NCBI RefSeq assembly: GCF_003284585.1
Contig: NZ_QKRX01000007.1
Location: 147,318 to 211,317, forward strand
Length of the DNA: 64,000 nt
From: Nitrincola tibetensis
Lineage (GTDB): Bacteria > Pseudomonadota > Gammaproteobacteria > Pseudomonadales > Balneatricaceae
Reading direction: 5' to 3'
The notes below the pieces were generated by a model. That model saw only the letters and a program-made list of their open reading frames with translations, had not been told where the DNA came from and ran no database searches. Positions 8,001 to 18,833 of the stretch are shown in pieces; the stretch's first letter is position 1, and every line of letters starts with the position of its first letter. Position numbers and translations under genes: made by a program.

Positions 8001-9490
8001 CCAACATCATAAATACCAATATATCCTTATCTACACTTTTGGGCATTCAGCAAGATCGACTGGATGCGTGTTTTATTAAGGGTGTTGTCACCGATAGTCG
8101 AGCTGTTAAGCCCGGTTTTTTGTTTATCGCACGCCAAGGGGTTCATTTGGATGCCACTGGGTTTATTGGGCATGCGATCAAACAAGGTGCGGTAGCCATT
8201 TTGCAAGAGTCAACGGCACCTTATATTGAAGAGCGATCTGGCGTTGTCTATGTCTACGTGACTAATCTTTTACAGTGCGCTGGACAGGTGATCAGTCGTT
8301 TTTTTGGTGATCCCTCTTCTACTATGCAGGTGATCGGTATTACGGGTACGAATGGTAAAACCTCCTGCACGCATTTTGTTGCCCAGGCGTTAGCTCGTAT
8401 GGGCACAAAAGCGGCTGTAATTGGTACGATTGGGAATGGAATGCTCGGGCAATTAACCTCAGCCACTCATACGACGCCCGAAGTTGCTAGCTTACATGCG
8501 TTGTTGGCTGACTTTAAACATTCAGGTGTTCAATCGGTTGCAATGGAGGTCTCCAGTCACGCTTTGGATCAAGGGCGAACAGAGGGCGTTCAGTTTTCAA
8601 TTGTTGGCTTAACGAATTTGACCAGAGATCATCTGGACTATCATGAGACAATGGATGCTTATGCTGAGTCTAAGTCTCGTTTGTTTCAAAACCCAGCAGC
8701 CACTCAAATTCTTAATTTAGATGACCCGCTTGGACAAAAAATTATAGATGAAACGACGGCAAAACGCCGTTATACCTACTCCTTGCATGATCGCCGAGCC
8801 GATATTTATTTGATCAATGCCACTCAGCATGCGCACGGAATGACGTTGTCTATTGCCTCTCCTTGGGGCCTGATTGAGTTTGAGTCCCGCTTAATGGGCC
8901 AGTTCAATATCAGTAACTTAATGTTAACCCTCGGAGTTTTAGGTGAGCTGGGTTTGGGTGCTCAGGCAATTGCGCACGCCTTAAGAGATCTTAACTCTGT
9001 GTGCGGGCGTTTAGAAAAGGTATCGGAGCATCAAGAGTTTAGCGTGTTCGTTGATTATGCACATACACCCGATGCTCTAGAACAGACATTAAAAGCATTA
9101 AGTGAACACCAATCCGGCTCTGGGCGCATTATCTGTGTATTTGGTTGTGGTGGGGATCGTGATAAAGGCAAGCGTCCTTTAATGGCGCAGGTGGCATCAA
9201 CCCTTGCGGATGTTCTTATTATCACCAGTGATAACCCGCGCTCAGAAGATCCGCTTCAGATCCTTCACGATATTGAGGTAGGGGTTAAGCCTCATGCCGC
9301 ACAACTTCTAATTGAAGTTGATCGAGCGCGTGCCATTTACCGAGGTGTTGAGTTGGCGAGTGCGGGGGATATTGTCTTGATTGCAGGTAAGGGACACGAG
9401 TCTTATCAAGAAATAAAGGGTATTAGGTTACATTTTAGCGATCAAGAAGTTGCACGTGCTGCACTTGCGGTAGAAGGGAGTTTGTTATGA
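7997..9490 (+). CDS. murE: UDP-MurNAc-L-Ala-D-Glu:meso-diaminopimelate ligase
   Basis: A 497-residue Mur ligase adding the third stem residue of the peptidoglycan precursor. ATP loop ITGTNGKT at residues 115-122. The motif DNPRSEDP at about 412-419 is the signature of ligases specific for meso-diaminopimelate, so the wall is of the usual Gram-negative DAP type. The order of domains (UDP-MurNAc-binding, central ATPase, C-terminal Rossmann-like) is normal. Overlaps of 4 nt with both ftsI and murF indicate translational coupling. Confidence 0.97.
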   Translation: MTNIINTNISLSTLLGIQQDRLDACFIKGVVTDSRAVKPGFLFIARQGVHLDATGFIGHAIKQGAVAILQESTAPYIEERSGVVYVYVTNLLQCAGQVISRFFGDPSSTMQVIGITGTNGKTSCTHFVAQALARMGTKAAVIGTIGNGMLGQLTSATHTTPEVASLHALLADFKHSGVQSVAMEVSSHALDQGRTEGVQFSIVGLTNLTRDHLDYHETMDAYAESKSRLFQNPAATQILNLDDPLGQKIIDETTAKRRYTYSLHDRRADIYLINATQHAHGMTLSIASPWGLIEFESRLMGQFNISNLMLTLGVLGELGLGAQAIAHALRDLNSVCGRLEKVSEHQEFSVFVDYAHTPDALEQTLKALSEHQSGSGRIICVFGCGGDRDKGKRPLMAQVASTLADVLIITSDNPRSEDPLQILHDIEVGVKPHAAQLLIEVDRARAIYRGVELASAGDIVLIAGKGHESYQEIKGIRLHFSDQEVARAALAVEGSLL

Positions 9491-10860
9491 TTGGTCATTG
9501 GAATGTACATGATTTAGTGGACTCCTTGTCAGCTGAAACTCAGCAAAATATTGACGTAGCCTTTAACCAAGTTTCGACCGATACACGAAATATTGAATCG
9601 AGCGATCTTTTTGTTTGTTTGAAAGGTGAGCATTTTGATGCTCATGAGTTTGTTGCTTATGCTCGAGAAAAAGGGGCGGTAGCTGCGATTGTCGAGCACT
9701 TTGTCGAAGATGAATTACCACAATTAAAAGTAGCATCAACCTTAACCGCTTTAGGTCAGTTAGGCGCCTTAAACCGTCAACGCTTTCAAGGGCAAATGGT
9801 TGCCGTGACAGGGAGTAGCGGAAAAACCACGGTTAAAGAAATGCTAGCGGCTATGTTTGCTCGTAAAGGACCAACTTTGGCTACTTTAGGCAATTTGAAC
9901 AACGAAATAGGGATGCCGTTAACCTTGCTGCGTTTGGATGACACACATCAATATGCAGTCATTGAAATGGGGGCAAGTGGCGCAGGTGAAATTGCCAGAA
10001 TGGTACGCTTTGCACAGCCAAAGGTCGCCATTCTTAATAATGCTTTTGCCGCGCATATAGAAGGTTTTGGTAGTCTTGAAGGCGTGGTTAAAGCGAAGGC
10101 TGAAATCTACCAAGGCTTACCTGAAGATGGTGTTGGGATTGTTAACTTGGATGATCCGCACGCACCCTACTGGATAGAAAAGTTAAAGCAACAACAAAGC
10201 CGTTACATGACGTTTTCATTGAACTCAACTGATGCCGACGTATGGGCCTCTGATCTGGGAGAAGATAGTCGGGGATGTGGATCTTGTTTGCTTCATTATC
10301 AGCAGCAAACAATTGCAGTTCAACTGAATTTGTTGGGTCAGCACAACATTGCGAATGCGGCGGCTGCGACCTGTGCCTGGATTGCAATGGGGATGCGCTT
10401 TACCGATGCTAAAGCGGGTTTAGAAGATTGTGTTGCCGTTAAGGGTCGGATGAAACCTTCATTGTTAGGTTCAGTGCTCATTATTGATGATAGTTACAAT
10501 GCCAACCCAGAGGCCATGAAAGCGGCCATCGATTATCTGGCTAAACGCCAGAATCGCAGTCTTTTAGTATTGGGCGACATGGCTGAGTTAGGGGAAGACG
10601 CGGAGCAACTACACGAATCGATCGGTCGTTATGCGGCGCAAATGGGCATTACGCGTTTGCGAGTATGTGGGCCTTTGATGAAAAAAGCAGCTGAAGCTGC
10701 GAAGGAAGAAGGCATGGATGCACGTTACTTTTCTAGCCAATCTGAATTGATTGATTCACTACAACAAGAACTGACAGAAACCGACACACTTTTAGTGAAG
10801 GGCTCTCGCAGTGCGGGTATGGACAGAGTGGTACACGCTCTGCTACATGGGGATAACTAG
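9487..10860 (+). CDS. murF: UDP-MurNAc-tripeptide:D-Ala-D-Ala ligase
   Basis: A 457-residue Mur ligase that adds D-Ala-D-Ala and finishes the UDP-MurNAc-pentapeptide. ATP loop VTGSSGKTT near residues 107-115, [15 protein letters not shown] after it, and [19 protein letters not shown], a typical MurF C-terminal-domain element. The D-Ala-D-Ala substrate is made by DdlB further down the cluster. It starts in the murE stop (ATGA) and ends 2 nt before mraY. Confidence 0.97.
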   Translation: MIGHWNVHDLVDSLSAETQQNIDVAFNQVSTDTRNIESSDLFVCLKGEHFDAHEFVAYAREKGAVAAIVEHFVEDELPQLKVASTLTALGQLGALNRQRFQGQMVAVTGSSGKTTVKEMLAAMFARKGPTLATLGNLNNEIGMPLTLLRLDDTHQYAVIEMGASGAGEIARMVRFAQPKVAILNNAFAAHIEGFGSLEGVVKAKAEIYQGLPEDGVGIVNLDDPHAPYWIEKLKQQQSRYMTFSLNSTDADVWASDLGEDSRGCGSCLLHYQQQTIAVQLNLLGQHNIANAAAATCAWIAMGMRFTDAKAGLEDCVAVKGRMKPSLLGSVLIIDDSYNANPEAMKAAIDYLAKRQNRSLLVLGDMAELGEDAEQLHESIGRYAAQMGITRLRVCGPLMKKAAEAAKEEGMDARYFSSQSELIDSLQQELTETDTLLVKGSRSAGMDRVVHALLHGDN

Positions 10861-10862
10861 GC

Positions 10863-11945
10863 ATGTTATTGCTGTTAACTGAGTATTTGACGCAATTTTA
10901 TTCAGGCTTTACGGTATTTCGGTATATTACCTTACGAGGTATTTTAGGGGTGTTAACGGCATTAACCATTTCACTGGTGGTAGGGCCTCACCTTATTCGT
11001 GAGCTAAAAAATAAGCAAATTGGCCAAGCCGTTCGCAATGACGGGCCTCAATCGCACTTGAGTAAGTCAGGTACTCCAACCATGGGTGGAGGTTTGATTC
11101 TGTTAGCAATTGCTATTTCAACTCTATTATGGAGCGATTTAAGCAATCGTTATGTCTGGATTACCTTATTTGTATTGGTTGTGTTTGGTGCTGTTGGTTG
11201 GGTAGATGATTGGCGCAAAGTGGTTGAGAAAAATCCGCGTGGTTTGCCTGCGAGATGGAAGTATTTTTGGCAATCCATTGGCGGTGTGGGTGCGGCTGTC
11301 TTGTTATACATGACGGCACAGAGCCCAGTTGAAACGCAACTGATCGTGCCCTTCTTCAAATCAATCGTGATTGATATGGGGTTGTTTTTTATTGTATTCA
11401 CCTATTTTGTGATAGTGGGCAGCTCCAACGCGGTGAATCTGACCGACGGCTTGGATGGCTTAGCCATCATGCCAACTGTTATGGTTGCCGGTGCACTTGC
11501 TGTTTTTGCTTATCTGAGCGGGCATTTACAGTTTGCGAATTACTTACACATTCCTTATGTCGCGGGCTCCGGAGAGCTGATTATTATATGTGGTGCGATT
11601 GTCGGTGCAGGTTTAGGTTTCTTATGGTTTAACACCTATCCTGCGCAGGTATTTATGGGCGATGTTGGTGCCTTATCCCTAGGAGCCGTTTTAGGTGTAA
11701 TTGCGGTTATTGTCCGGCAAGAATTGGTTTTAGTGATCATGGGCGGCATTTTTGTGATGGAGACGGTTTCTGTCATTTTACAGGTTGCCTCCTATAAGTT
11801 GACTGGGCGTCGGATTTTTAGAATGGCACCGATTCATCATCATTTTGAGTTGAAAGGATGGCCTGAACCTCGTGTCATCGTAAGGTTTTGGATCATCAGT
11901 GTTGTACTGGTTTTAATTGGTTTAGCTACGTTAAAGCTTCGGTAA
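10863..11945 (+). CDS. mraY: Phospho-MurNAc-pentapeptide transferase MraY
   Basis: A 360-residue polytopic membrane enzyme (about ten hydrophobic segments) that transfers phospho-MurNAc-pentapeptide to undecaprenyl phosphate, giving lipid I. Signatures: TPTMGG near the start, VDDWRKV with the catalytic Asp pair, [10 protein letters not shown], the third conserved Asp in FMGDVGAL, and [13 protein letters not shown] near the C-terminus. The length equals that of E. coli MraY. A 33-nt gap separates it from murD. Confidence 0.98.
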   Translation: MLLLLTEYLTQFYSGFTVFRYITLRGILGVLTALTISLVVGPHLIRELKNKQIGQAVRNDGPQSHLSKSGTPTMGGGLILLAIAISTLLWSDLSNRYVWITLFVLVVFGAVGWVDDWRKVVEKNPRGLPARWKYFWQSIGGVGAAVLLYMTAQSPVETQLIVPFFKSIVIDMGLFFIVFTYFVIVGSSNAVNLTDGLDGLAIMPTVMVAGALAVFAYLSGHLQFANYLHIPYVAGSGELIIICGAIVGAGLGFLWFNTYPAQVFMGDVGALSLGAVLGVIAVIVRQELVLVIMGGIFVMETVSVILQVASYKLTGRRIFRMAPIHHHFELKGWPEPRVIVRFWIISVVLVLIGLATLKLR

Positions 11946-11978
11946 GCAGCCATTGGGTTTGGTGTAAAGGAGAGAATC

Positions 11979-13334
11979 GTGTCGTTAATAGCAACGGACA
12001 ATTTTAAAATTATTATCGGTCTGGGTCAGACAGGTATGTCCTGCGCGCGATTTTTGGCGGCTAAAGGCTTGCGTTTTGCGGTAGTTGATACACGGGATGA
12101 GCCTCCTTTGGCTGCAGAATTCCGAAAAGCGTTTCCAACGACTGAGCTCCGCTGTGGATCCTTGGATGCTGCATTTTTGAAGCAGGCAAATGAATTAATT
12201 CTAAGCCCGGGGGTTGCCTGTGCACTTCCTGAGATTCAGTCGGCTATTGCTGAGGGTGTCTCTGTCATTGGTGATATTGATCTTTTCTGTCGTGAGGTGA
12301 CAGCTCCGATTATTGCGATTACGGGCTCAAATGCAAAAAGTACGGTAACGACGTTGGTTGGTATAATGGCCTCAGACGCGGGAGTGAATGTCGGCGTTGG
12401 CGGAAATATAGGTACCCCTGTCTTGGACTTATTAAGCGAAGGCGTCCGTCATGATCTTTATGTCTTAGAGTTGTCGAGCTTTCAGTTAGAAACCACGCAT
12501 GAGTTGAAAGCGGCAGCGGCCACTGTCTTAAATATTAGCCCAGACCACCTTGATCGCTATACCGATATGCAGGCCTACTATCATGCTAAGCATCGTATTT
12601 ACCGTGGCTGCAATCTATGCGTTGTGAATCGAGATGATGCGTTAACAGAGCCTTTGATGGCGATTGGGATGTCCAAAGTTAGTTTTGGGTTGTCAACTCC
12701 TGACTTAAAAGACTTTGGTTTGGCAGAATACGAAGGGGCTGCTTGGATCTTTAAAGGCTTAACGCCGATCTTACCAGTGGACTCAATAGGAATTAAGGGC
12801 CAGCATAATGTGGCCAACGTCATGGCGGCTCTGGCACTAGGTCATGCTGTTAATCTTCCGTTTGATTCAATGGTTAAAAGTATTCAATCCTTTCAGGGAT
12901 TACCACATCGTTGTCAAACGGTCGCTGTTAAACAAGGTGTTGTTTATGTTAATGATTCCAAAGGCACCAATGTCGGCGCGACGCTTGCGGCCATTGAGGG
13001 CTTGGGCCAACAATTGACTAAAGGGGCTGCGTTGCATGTCATCTTGGGTGGTGTTGGAAAGGATCAATCCTTCTCGGAGCTTGCTCAGCCTTTGCAACGT
13101 TATGCGCGATCCGTGTATTTAATTGGACGAGATGCTCAATTGATTGCCAATGATTTACAAGGCGTTGAGGTCAATTATCAAACCACGTTGCAAGCATCAG
13201 TGTTAGCTGCCTCAATGCAAGCACAGCAAGGGGATATCGTTTTACTATCACCTGCGTGCGCAAGCTTTGATATGTTTTCGGGTTATGATCATCGAGGCAA
13301 TGTCTTCATTGAGGCAGTGGAGTCATTGCCATGA
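11979..13334 (+). CDS. murD: UDP-MurNAc-L-Ala:D-Glu ligase
   Basis: A 451-residue Mur ligase adding D-glutamate. N-terminal IIGLGQTGMSCARFL for UDP binding, ATP loop ITGSNAKSTVTTLVG (Ala in place of the commoner Gly before Lys), LSSFQLE, and ISPDHLDRY. GTG start at 11979 with AGGAGAG a few bases upstream (around 11967). FtsW overlaps its end by 4 nt. Together with MurC, E and F all four stem-peptide ligases are in this cluster. Confidence 0.97.
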   Translation: MSLIATDNFKIIIGLGQTGMSCARFLAAKGLRFAVVDTRDEPPLAAEFRKAFPTTELRCGSLDAAFLKQANELILSPGVACALPEIQSAIAEGVSVIGDIDLFCREVTAPIIAITGSNAKSTVTTLVGIMASDAGVNVGVGGNIGTPVLDLLSEGVRHDLYVLELSSFQLETTHELKAAAATVLNISPDHLDRYTDMQAYYHAKHRIYRGCNLCVVNRDDALTEPLMAIGMSKVSFGLSTPDLKDFGLAEYEGAAWIFKGLTPILPVDSIGIKGQHNVANVMAALALGHAVNLPFDSMVKSIQSFQGLPHRCQTVAVKQGVVYVNDSKGTNVGATLAAIEGLGQQLTKGAALHVILGGVGKDQSFSELAQPLQRYARSVYLIGRDAQLIANDLQGVEVNYQTTLQASVLAASMQAQQGDIVLLSPACASFDMFSGYDHRGNVFIEAVESLP

Positions 13335-14530
13335 ATGTACTGAAAAGTCTGCGTCCTGTATGGCCTCAAGCGCTGGATATTCCCAAAGGTCAAATGCCGA
13401 TAGATCCATATCTAGCGCTTAGTGCTTTAGCACTGACGTTGACAGGTTTTGTGATGATCGCTTCCGCCTCTATGGATGTGGCAGCGCGTGACTTTGGCTC
13501 TCCGACTTTTTTTATGATGAGACATGGCTTTTTCGTCATACTGGCATTCATCACTGTGGTCGTTATCTCTCGTATCCCATTGAGTCTTTGGGAGCGTTAC
13601 AGCGCACTCTTGTTGCTGGTAGGTATTATTTTGTTGGCATTAGTGTTCCTACCGGGCGTGGGTCGTGAGGTGAACGGTAGCCGTCGCTGGATATCGATGG
13701 GATTCTTCAACTTACAGACGTCAGAGATTGCCAAAATATGTATGGTTCTGTTTATGAGCGGCTATCTCGTTAGACGCTTGGATGAAGTCAGGTCTAGCTG
13801 GTTTGGTGTAATTAAACCAGCTCTGCCTTTAGCTTTGTACGTGTTGTTGCTAATTATTCAGCCAGACTTTGGTGCCACCGTGGTATTGATGGGCACGGTG
13901 ATGGGCATGATTTTCCTAGGAGGAATGCGTTTTGGGCAGTTCTCTCTGGTTGTTATAGGTGTTGCCGGATTAGCCTATTTAATGGCGATTTTCCAACCCT
14001 ATCGTTTGGCTCGATTGCGATCTTTCCAAGATCCTTGGGCTGATCCCTTTGGTACTGGCTATCAATTATCTCAAGCACAGATTGCGTTTGGCCGAGGTGA
14101 GTGGTTTGGTACAGGGCTGGGTAATAGTATTCAGAAGCTATTTTATTTACCGGAAGCGCATACCGATTTTATTTACTCAATCCTATCTGAAGAAATGGGC
14201 CTAGTCGGCGCGCTTGCCATTATTGCTATTTACATGTTGTTGGTGACGCGAATCTTTTTAATTGGGCGGCAAGCTGAAAAGCAAAGTCAATTTTTTAAGG
14301 CATACGCGAGTTATGGTTTTGGTTTTATTTTTGCTGGTCAAGCCATGATTAATATTGGTGTGAACGTTGGGGCATTACCGACAAAAGGTTTGACCTTGCC
14401 ATTGCTGAGTTACGGGGGCAGTAGTTTGTTGGCGTCTGCATGCATGATTGCAATTATCCTAAGAATTGATTATGAGCTGAAACGGGAACGATTGAACCAA
14501 GTACGTCCAGGTAGGAAGCGCACTCAATGA
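13331..14530 (+). CDS. ftsW: Septal peptidoglycan glycosyltransferase FtsW
   Basis: A 399-residue SEDS-family membrane protein with about ten hydrophobic segments. It polymerises lipid II at the septum together with FtsI. Motifs: PGVGREVNGSRRWI in the first large loop, QPDFGATVVL, AHTDFIYSILSEEMGL in the large periplasmic loop, and GALPTKGLTLPLLSYGGSS near the end. The N-terminal cytoplasmic segment is about 35 residues. It overlaps murD and murG by 4 nt each. Confidence 0.97.
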   Translation: MNVLKSLRPVWPQALDIPKGQMPIDPYLALSALALTLTGFVMIASASMDVAARDFGSPTFFMMRHGFFVILAFITVVVISRIPLSLWERYSALLLLVGIILLALVFLPGVGREVNGSRRWISMGFFNLQTSEIAKICMVLFMSGYLVRRLDEVRSSWFGVIKPALPLALYVLLLIIQPDFGATVVLMGTVMGMIFLGGMRFGQFSLVVIGVAGLAYLMAIFQPYRLARLRSFQDPWADPFGTGYQLSQAQIAFGRGEWFGTGLGNSIQKLFYLPEAHTDFIYSILSEEMGLVGALAIIAIYMLLVTRIFLIGRQAEKQSQFFKAYASYGFGFIFAGQAMINIGVNVGALPTKGLTLPLLSYGGSSLLASACMIAIILRIDYELKRERLNQVRPGRKRTQ

Positions 14531-15609
14531 ACTCTCAAACAGCGAAGCGCCTATTGATTATGGCGGGTGGAACAGGTGGGCATGTATTTCCTGCCTTAGC
14601 TACGGCTGATGTTTTAAGAGAACAAGGGGTTCATATTGAATGGCTCGGCACTGAAAAAGGCATCGAAGCTAAAGTAGTTCCTGCTGCCAATATAACGCTC
14701 AATACGATTGCTGTGACTGGGTTGAGAGGTAAGGGCATCGCGAGTCTTTTGTTAGCACCCTTTAATTTGATTCGTGCCATTTGGCAAGCTCATCAAGTGA
14801 TTCAGCACGTGAAGCCAGATGCTGTATTGGGAATGGGTGGTTTTGCATCTGGTCCCGGTGGTGTGGCGGCTTGGTTGCATAGAATTCCCGTAGTGATACA
14901 CGAACAAAATGCACTGCCGGGTATGACGAATCGTATTTTGTCACGAATTGCAAAAAAAGTGCTGCAGGCATTTCCAGGCGCATTTCCAAAATTAAAGCTT
15001 GAACATACTATTGGCAACCCCGTAAGAGGGCCAATATTGGAGCTTTCTGAGCCGGATATACGCTTTCAGGATCGAGATGGCCCGATTCGATTATTAGTCG
15101 TTGGCGGTAGTTTAGGTGCTCAGGCTATTAATAGGTTGTTGCCTGAAGTCTTATCCGAAATGCCGATGGAATCTCGTCCAGATGTTTGGCATCAAACGGG
15201 CCGTACACATTTTGAGGCAACCACTCAGATTTACGACCAATTCAATGTTAAAGCAAAGGTTGTTCCATTTATTGACCAAATGGACGAGGCCTTCGCTTGG
15301 GCGGATTTGGTCCTGTGTCGTTCAGGTGCGTTGACGGTAAGTGAGTTGGCGATAGCTGGTGTCGGATCAATTTTAGTTCCATTTCCTTATGCGGTTGATG
15401 ATCATCAGACCGCAAATGCACAGTTTTTAGTGGCCGCAGATGCCGCGCGCCTGGTGCAACAGTCAGAACTAAGCAGTGACCGACTTAAAACTCTTTTAAA
15501 TGAACTTAATCAGCGTGATGTGCTGTTGGCTATGGCAAGAAAAGCACGCAGCCAAGGGCAGCCTTTAGCGGGCGAAAAATTGGCAGTCGCGTGTTTGGAG
15601 GTAATGTAA
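14527..15609 (+). CDS. murG: Undecaprenyl-PP-MurNAc-pentapeptide GlcNAc transferase MurG
   Basis: A 360-residue GT-B glycosyltransferase at the inner face of the membrane that turns lipid I into lipid II. Glycine-rich [14 protein letters not shown] at residues 12-25, [25 protein letters not shown], the second glycine-rich loop [12 protein letters not shown] and the UDP-binding [11 protein letters not shown]. The stop TAA shares its last base with the murC ATG. Confidence 0.98.
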   Translation: MNSQTAKRLLIMAGGTGGHVFPALATADVLREQGVHIEWLGTEKGIEAKVVPAANITLNTIAVTGLRGKGIASLLLAPFNLIRAIWQAHQVIQHVKPDAVLGMGGFASGPGGVAAWLHRIPVVIHEQNALPGMTNRILSRIAKKVLQAFPGAFPKLKLEHTIGNPVRGPILELSEPDIRFQDRDGPIRLLVVGGSLGAQAINRLLPEVLSEMPMESRPDVWHQTGRTHFEATTQIYDQFNVKAKVVPFIDQMDEAFAWADLVLCRSGALTVSELAIAGVGSILVPFPYAVDDHQTANAQFLVAADAARLVQQSELSSDRLKTLLNELNQRDVLLAMARKARSQGQPLAGEKLAVACLEVM

Positions 15610-17063
15610 TGATTAAAGATAGCACTCTTCAGGTGTATGAAGTGCCCGAAATGCGACGTATCCGTCAAATCCATTTTGTTGGAATTGGTGGCGTTGGCAT
15701 GTGCGGTATTGCTGAAGTGTTGCTCAATCAAGGCTACAAGATTTCCGGATCGGATATGAAACCCTCAGCCACAACTGAACGATTAAGCGGCTTAGGAGCG
15801 GGGATTTTTATCGGGCATGCACCATCCAATATTGAAGATGCGGATGTTGTGGTCATTTCGACGGCTGTATCTGAAGCAAATCCTGAACTGATTGCTGCGA
15901 GAGAAAGACGGGTGCCGATTGTACGCAGGGCAGAAATGCTTGCCGAACTCATGCGTTATCGCCATGGCATTGCCGTTGCTGGAACACACGGCAAAACAAC
16001 GACGACCAGCCTGCTTTCCTCAATTATGGCTGAAGCGGGATTGGATCCTACGTTTGTGATAGGCGGACGACTTAATAGTGCTGGAACGAACGCACAGTTG
16101 GGTGGAAGTCGCTACTTAGTTGCTGAAGCCGATGAAAGCGATGCGTCGTTTTTACATTTGCAACCGATGGTCGCCATTGTTACCAATATTGATGCTGATC
16201 ATATGGACACCTATGAAGGGGATTTTAATAAACTGAAGCAAACGTTTATTAATTTTCTTCATAATTTACCTTTTTATGGCCTGGCTGTTTTATGTACGGA
16301 TGATCCAGTGGTGAGAGAAGTTTTGCCAAAAGTGAGCCGTCCAATTTTGACCTATGGTTTTCATGAAGAGGCTGATTTCAGGGCTGTAGACGTGACACAG
16401 AAGGGGATGCAAACATCTTTTAAAGTGGTTCGCCCTACTGGCCATAAAGACCTCGACGTGACTGTTAATATGCCGGGCCGTCATAACGTTTTGAATGCAT
16501 TGGCGTGTATTGCTGTCGCCACAGATGAAGGCATTCAGGATCACGCGATCTGTGATGCGTTATCTCGCTTTCAAGGAGTTGGACGACGCTTTCAAGTGTT
16601 GGGTGATATCAAGGTCACTGGCGGATCCATTCAATTGGTTGATGACTATGGTCATCATCCGCGTGAGGTTAAAGCTGTTATACAAGCTGTTCGCGATGGC
16701 TGGCCTGATCGACGTCTAGTGATGATTTATCAGCCGCATCGTTATACACGAACACGCGATCTTTACGATGACTTTGCACAAGTCCTGTCTGAGGTGGATT
16801 TGTTGATTATGCTTGAAGTCTATTCTGCGGGTGAACAAGCAATTCCAGGCGCTGATACTCGCAGCTTATGTCGAACGATTCGTCAAAGAGGCATAGAGCC
16901 ATTGTTTGTTGAGTCCACCGATGATATTCCAGATTTGTTAAAAAATGTTCTTCGGCCTGATGATCTTCTGCTTACTCAGGGCGCGGGTGATATTACAGCC
17001 CTAGCGCATCGGTTGGCAGGACTTGATCTTCAATCTACTCGCGAGGAGGAAATAGGCCTATGA
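15609..17063 (+). CDS. murC: UDP-MurNAc:L-alanine ligase
   Basis: A 484-residue Mur ligase that adds the first stem residue, L-Ala. Dinucleotide-like [15 protein letters not shown] (22-36), ATP loop GTHGKTTTT (125-133), [11 protein letters not shown] and [11 protein letters not shown] in the C-terminal part. ATG at 15609 is used because GGAGG is 7 nt upstream and it overlaps the murG stop by one base (TAATG); the in-frame GTG at 15591 inside murG is unlikely. It overlaps ddlB by 4 nt. Confidence 0.97.
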   Translation: MIKDSTLQVYEVPEMRRIRQIHFVGIGGVGMCGIAEVLLNQGYKISGSDMKPSATTERLSGLGAGIFIGHAPSNIEDADVVVISTAVSEANPELIAARERRVPIVRRAEMLAELMRYRHGIAVAGTHGKTTTTSLLSSIMAEAGLDPTFVIGGRLNSAGTNAQLGGSRYLVAEADESDASFLHLQPMVAIVTNIDADHMDTYEGDFNKLKQTFINFLHNLPFYGLAVLCTDDPVVREVLPKVSRPILTYGFHEEADFRAVDVTQKGMQTSFKVVRPTGHKDLDVTVNMPGRHNVLNALACIAVATDEGIQDHAICDALSRFQGVGRRFQVLGDIKVTGGSIQLVDDYGHHPREVKAVIQAVRDGWPDRRLVMIYQPHRYTRTRDLYDDFAQVLSEVDLLIMLEVYSAGEQAIPGADTRSLCRTIRQRGIEPLFVESTDDIPDLLKNVLRPDDLLLTQGAGDITALAHRLAGLDLQSTREEEIGL

Positions 17064-18013
17064 GTAGGATATCTGAACAAGAATCACTGCAGTTTGGACG
17101 TGTTGCTGTTTTGATGGGTGGGCGCTCTGCAGAAAGGCCGATTTCTTTGCGAAGTGGCGCTGAAGTCTTAAAAGGCTTATTGTCTGCTGGTGTCGATGCC
17201 TTTCCGATTGACCTTTGTAAAGAAGGCGCTGAGCCAGTTGCACAGCTGTTGGATGCTGAGTTTGACCGCGCCTTTCTCATACTTCATGGCCGCGGTGGTG
17301 AAGATGGAACCCTACAAGGTTTGCTAGAGATGATGGGCAAGCCTTATACAGGTAGCGGTGTTGCAGCGTCTGCGTTAGGAATGGATAAATTGCGCTGCAA
17401 ACAGCTTTGGATGGGAGCGGGTTTACCGACTCCACCCTGTTGTGTACTTACACCAGAGACCGATCTCAATCAGGTTGCTGAATTGTTAGGCTACCCACTG
17501 ATGGTCAAGCCCGTTCATGAAGGTTCCAGTATTGGTATCAGTCGGGTAATGAATCTTGATGAGCTAAAAGCCGCCTATGCTCAAGCCGTTTCTTACGATC
17601 ATTTAGTGATTGCTGAGCAATGGATAAAGGGTTCTGAATACACCATTGCTATTTTAAACGGTACAGCGTTACCGATTATTCGATTGGAAACCAGCCATTC
17701 TTTCTATGACTTCAATGCTAAATATGAAGCGGCTGATACCCAATATTTATTCGATGATCAGTTAAGCGATGAAAAGCGCACAGAGTTACAACGTCTCTCC
17801 GAGTCTGCATTTGCTGCAGTGGGCTGTACGGGCTGGGGACGCGTTGATGTGATGATGGATGAAAAAGGTGAGTTCCAATTACTAGAAGTCAATACTTTAC
17901 CCGGTATGACAGATCACAGTTTGGTTCCTATGGCTGCGCGCCAAGCGGGTTTGAGTTTTGAGGCATTGGTGATTGAAATCTTAAAAACCTCATTGAATAC
18001 AGAGGCACGCTAA
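17060..18013 (+). CDS. ddlB: D-alanine:D-alanine ligase
   Basis: A 317-residue ATP-grasp enzyme that makes D-Ala-D-Ala for MurF. Motifs: [16 protein letters not shown] at the start, [42 protein letters not shown], and the metal-binding [14 protein letters not shown] near the end. The length is that of E. coli DdlB. It overlaps murC by 4 nt and is 1 nt from ftsQ. Confidence 0.97.
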   Translation: MSRISEQESLQFGRVAVLMGGRSAERPISLRSGAEVLKGLLSAGVDAFPIDLCKEGAEPVAQLLDAEFDRAFLILHGRGGEDGTLQGLLEMMGKPYTGSGVAASALGMDKLRCKQLWMGAGLPTPPCCVLTPETDLNQVAELLGYPLMVKPVHEGSSIGISRVMNLDELKAAYAQAVSYDHLVIAEQWIKGSEYTIAILNGTALPIIRLETSHSFYDFNAKYEAADTQYLFDDQLSDEKRTELQRLSESAFAAVGCTGWGRVDVMMDEKGEFQLLEVNTLPGMTDHSLVPMAARQAGLSFEALVIEILKTSLNTEAR

Positions 18014-18014
18014 G

Positions 18015-18833
18015 ATGAATCTTTCCTTACCTTGGATGAGACTACAAGGAGAGTCTGAGTTAGAGACTCGTCCGTCTGCACGGCCCGTTGTTGCGTCTAA
18101 TCCGGTTGAGGTACGAGATAAGGCGTGGCGAACTGTGAATTCCTTGCTAGCGCTTGCACTATTTGTTGGTATTTTAGTTTATTTGTCTGAAAGGGTGTAT
18201 ATATGGCTAGATCAACCGATTCAAGAGGTGAGAGTCAATAGCCATGTTCGCCATTTAGATACAGAGTCACTTGCTCAAACGCTTGCATCGGGTATTTCTA
18301 ACTCTTTGCTTTCGCAAGACGTTGGTTATTTACGTGAATTGGCGCTCGCCGATCCTTGGGTGCATTCTGTCAGCGTCCAGCGTCAGTGGCCTGCTGCGAT
18401 AGAAGTGACCATCGCTGAGGAAGTGCCTGTGGCGCGTTGGGGGGATGTAGGTCTTTTAAATCATCAGGGCGATATTTTTTGGCCTGAGCGAAAGTCAGAT
18501 TACGATAGTTTACCCAAACTGAACGGCCCGGCTCATGAGACGAGAGCCATCATGCAGCAGTTCCATGACTTGAACCGACTTTTTTCAGGTTATGGACTGA
18601 AATTGACCGGCTTGTCGTTGGAAGGGCGTGGTGCTTGGACACTTGAGTTGGATAATGGCTTACAAATTATTGCAGGCAGAGATCAGGTGATGCCGCGGCT
18701 TAGACGCTTTATGAAGCTCTACGATGCCAGGCTTAGCGATATGGTTGAAACCATTGAACAAATAGACATTCGATATACCAACGGCGTTGCTGTGAAGTGG
18801 CGAACCGAAGAGAGGCAAGATGATGCAGGGTAA
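18015..18833 (+). CDS. ftsQ: Cell division protein FtsQ
   Basis: A 272-residue bitopic protein: cytoplasmic N-terminus of about 38 residues, one membrane segment (about 39-57), a POTRA domain (about 68-138, with IQEVRVNSHVRHLD and DPWVHSVSVQRQWPAAIEVTI) and the FtsQ beta domain ending in YTNGVAVKW. It recruits FtsL/FtsB to the divisome. It overlaps ftsA by 14 nt. Confidence 0.96.
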   Translation: MNLSLPWMRLQGESELETRPSARPVVASNPVEVRDKAWRTVNSLLALALFVGILVYLSERVYIWLDQPIQEVRVNSHVRHLDTESLAQTLASGISNSLLSQDVGYLRELALADPWVHSVSVQRQWPAAIEVTIAEEVPVARWGDVGLLNHQGDIFWPERKSDYDSLPKLNGPAHETRAIMQQFHDLNRLFSGYGLKLTGLSLEGRGAWTLELDNGLQIIAGRDQVMPRLRRFMKLYDARLSDMVETIEQIDIRYTNGVAVKWRTEERQDDAG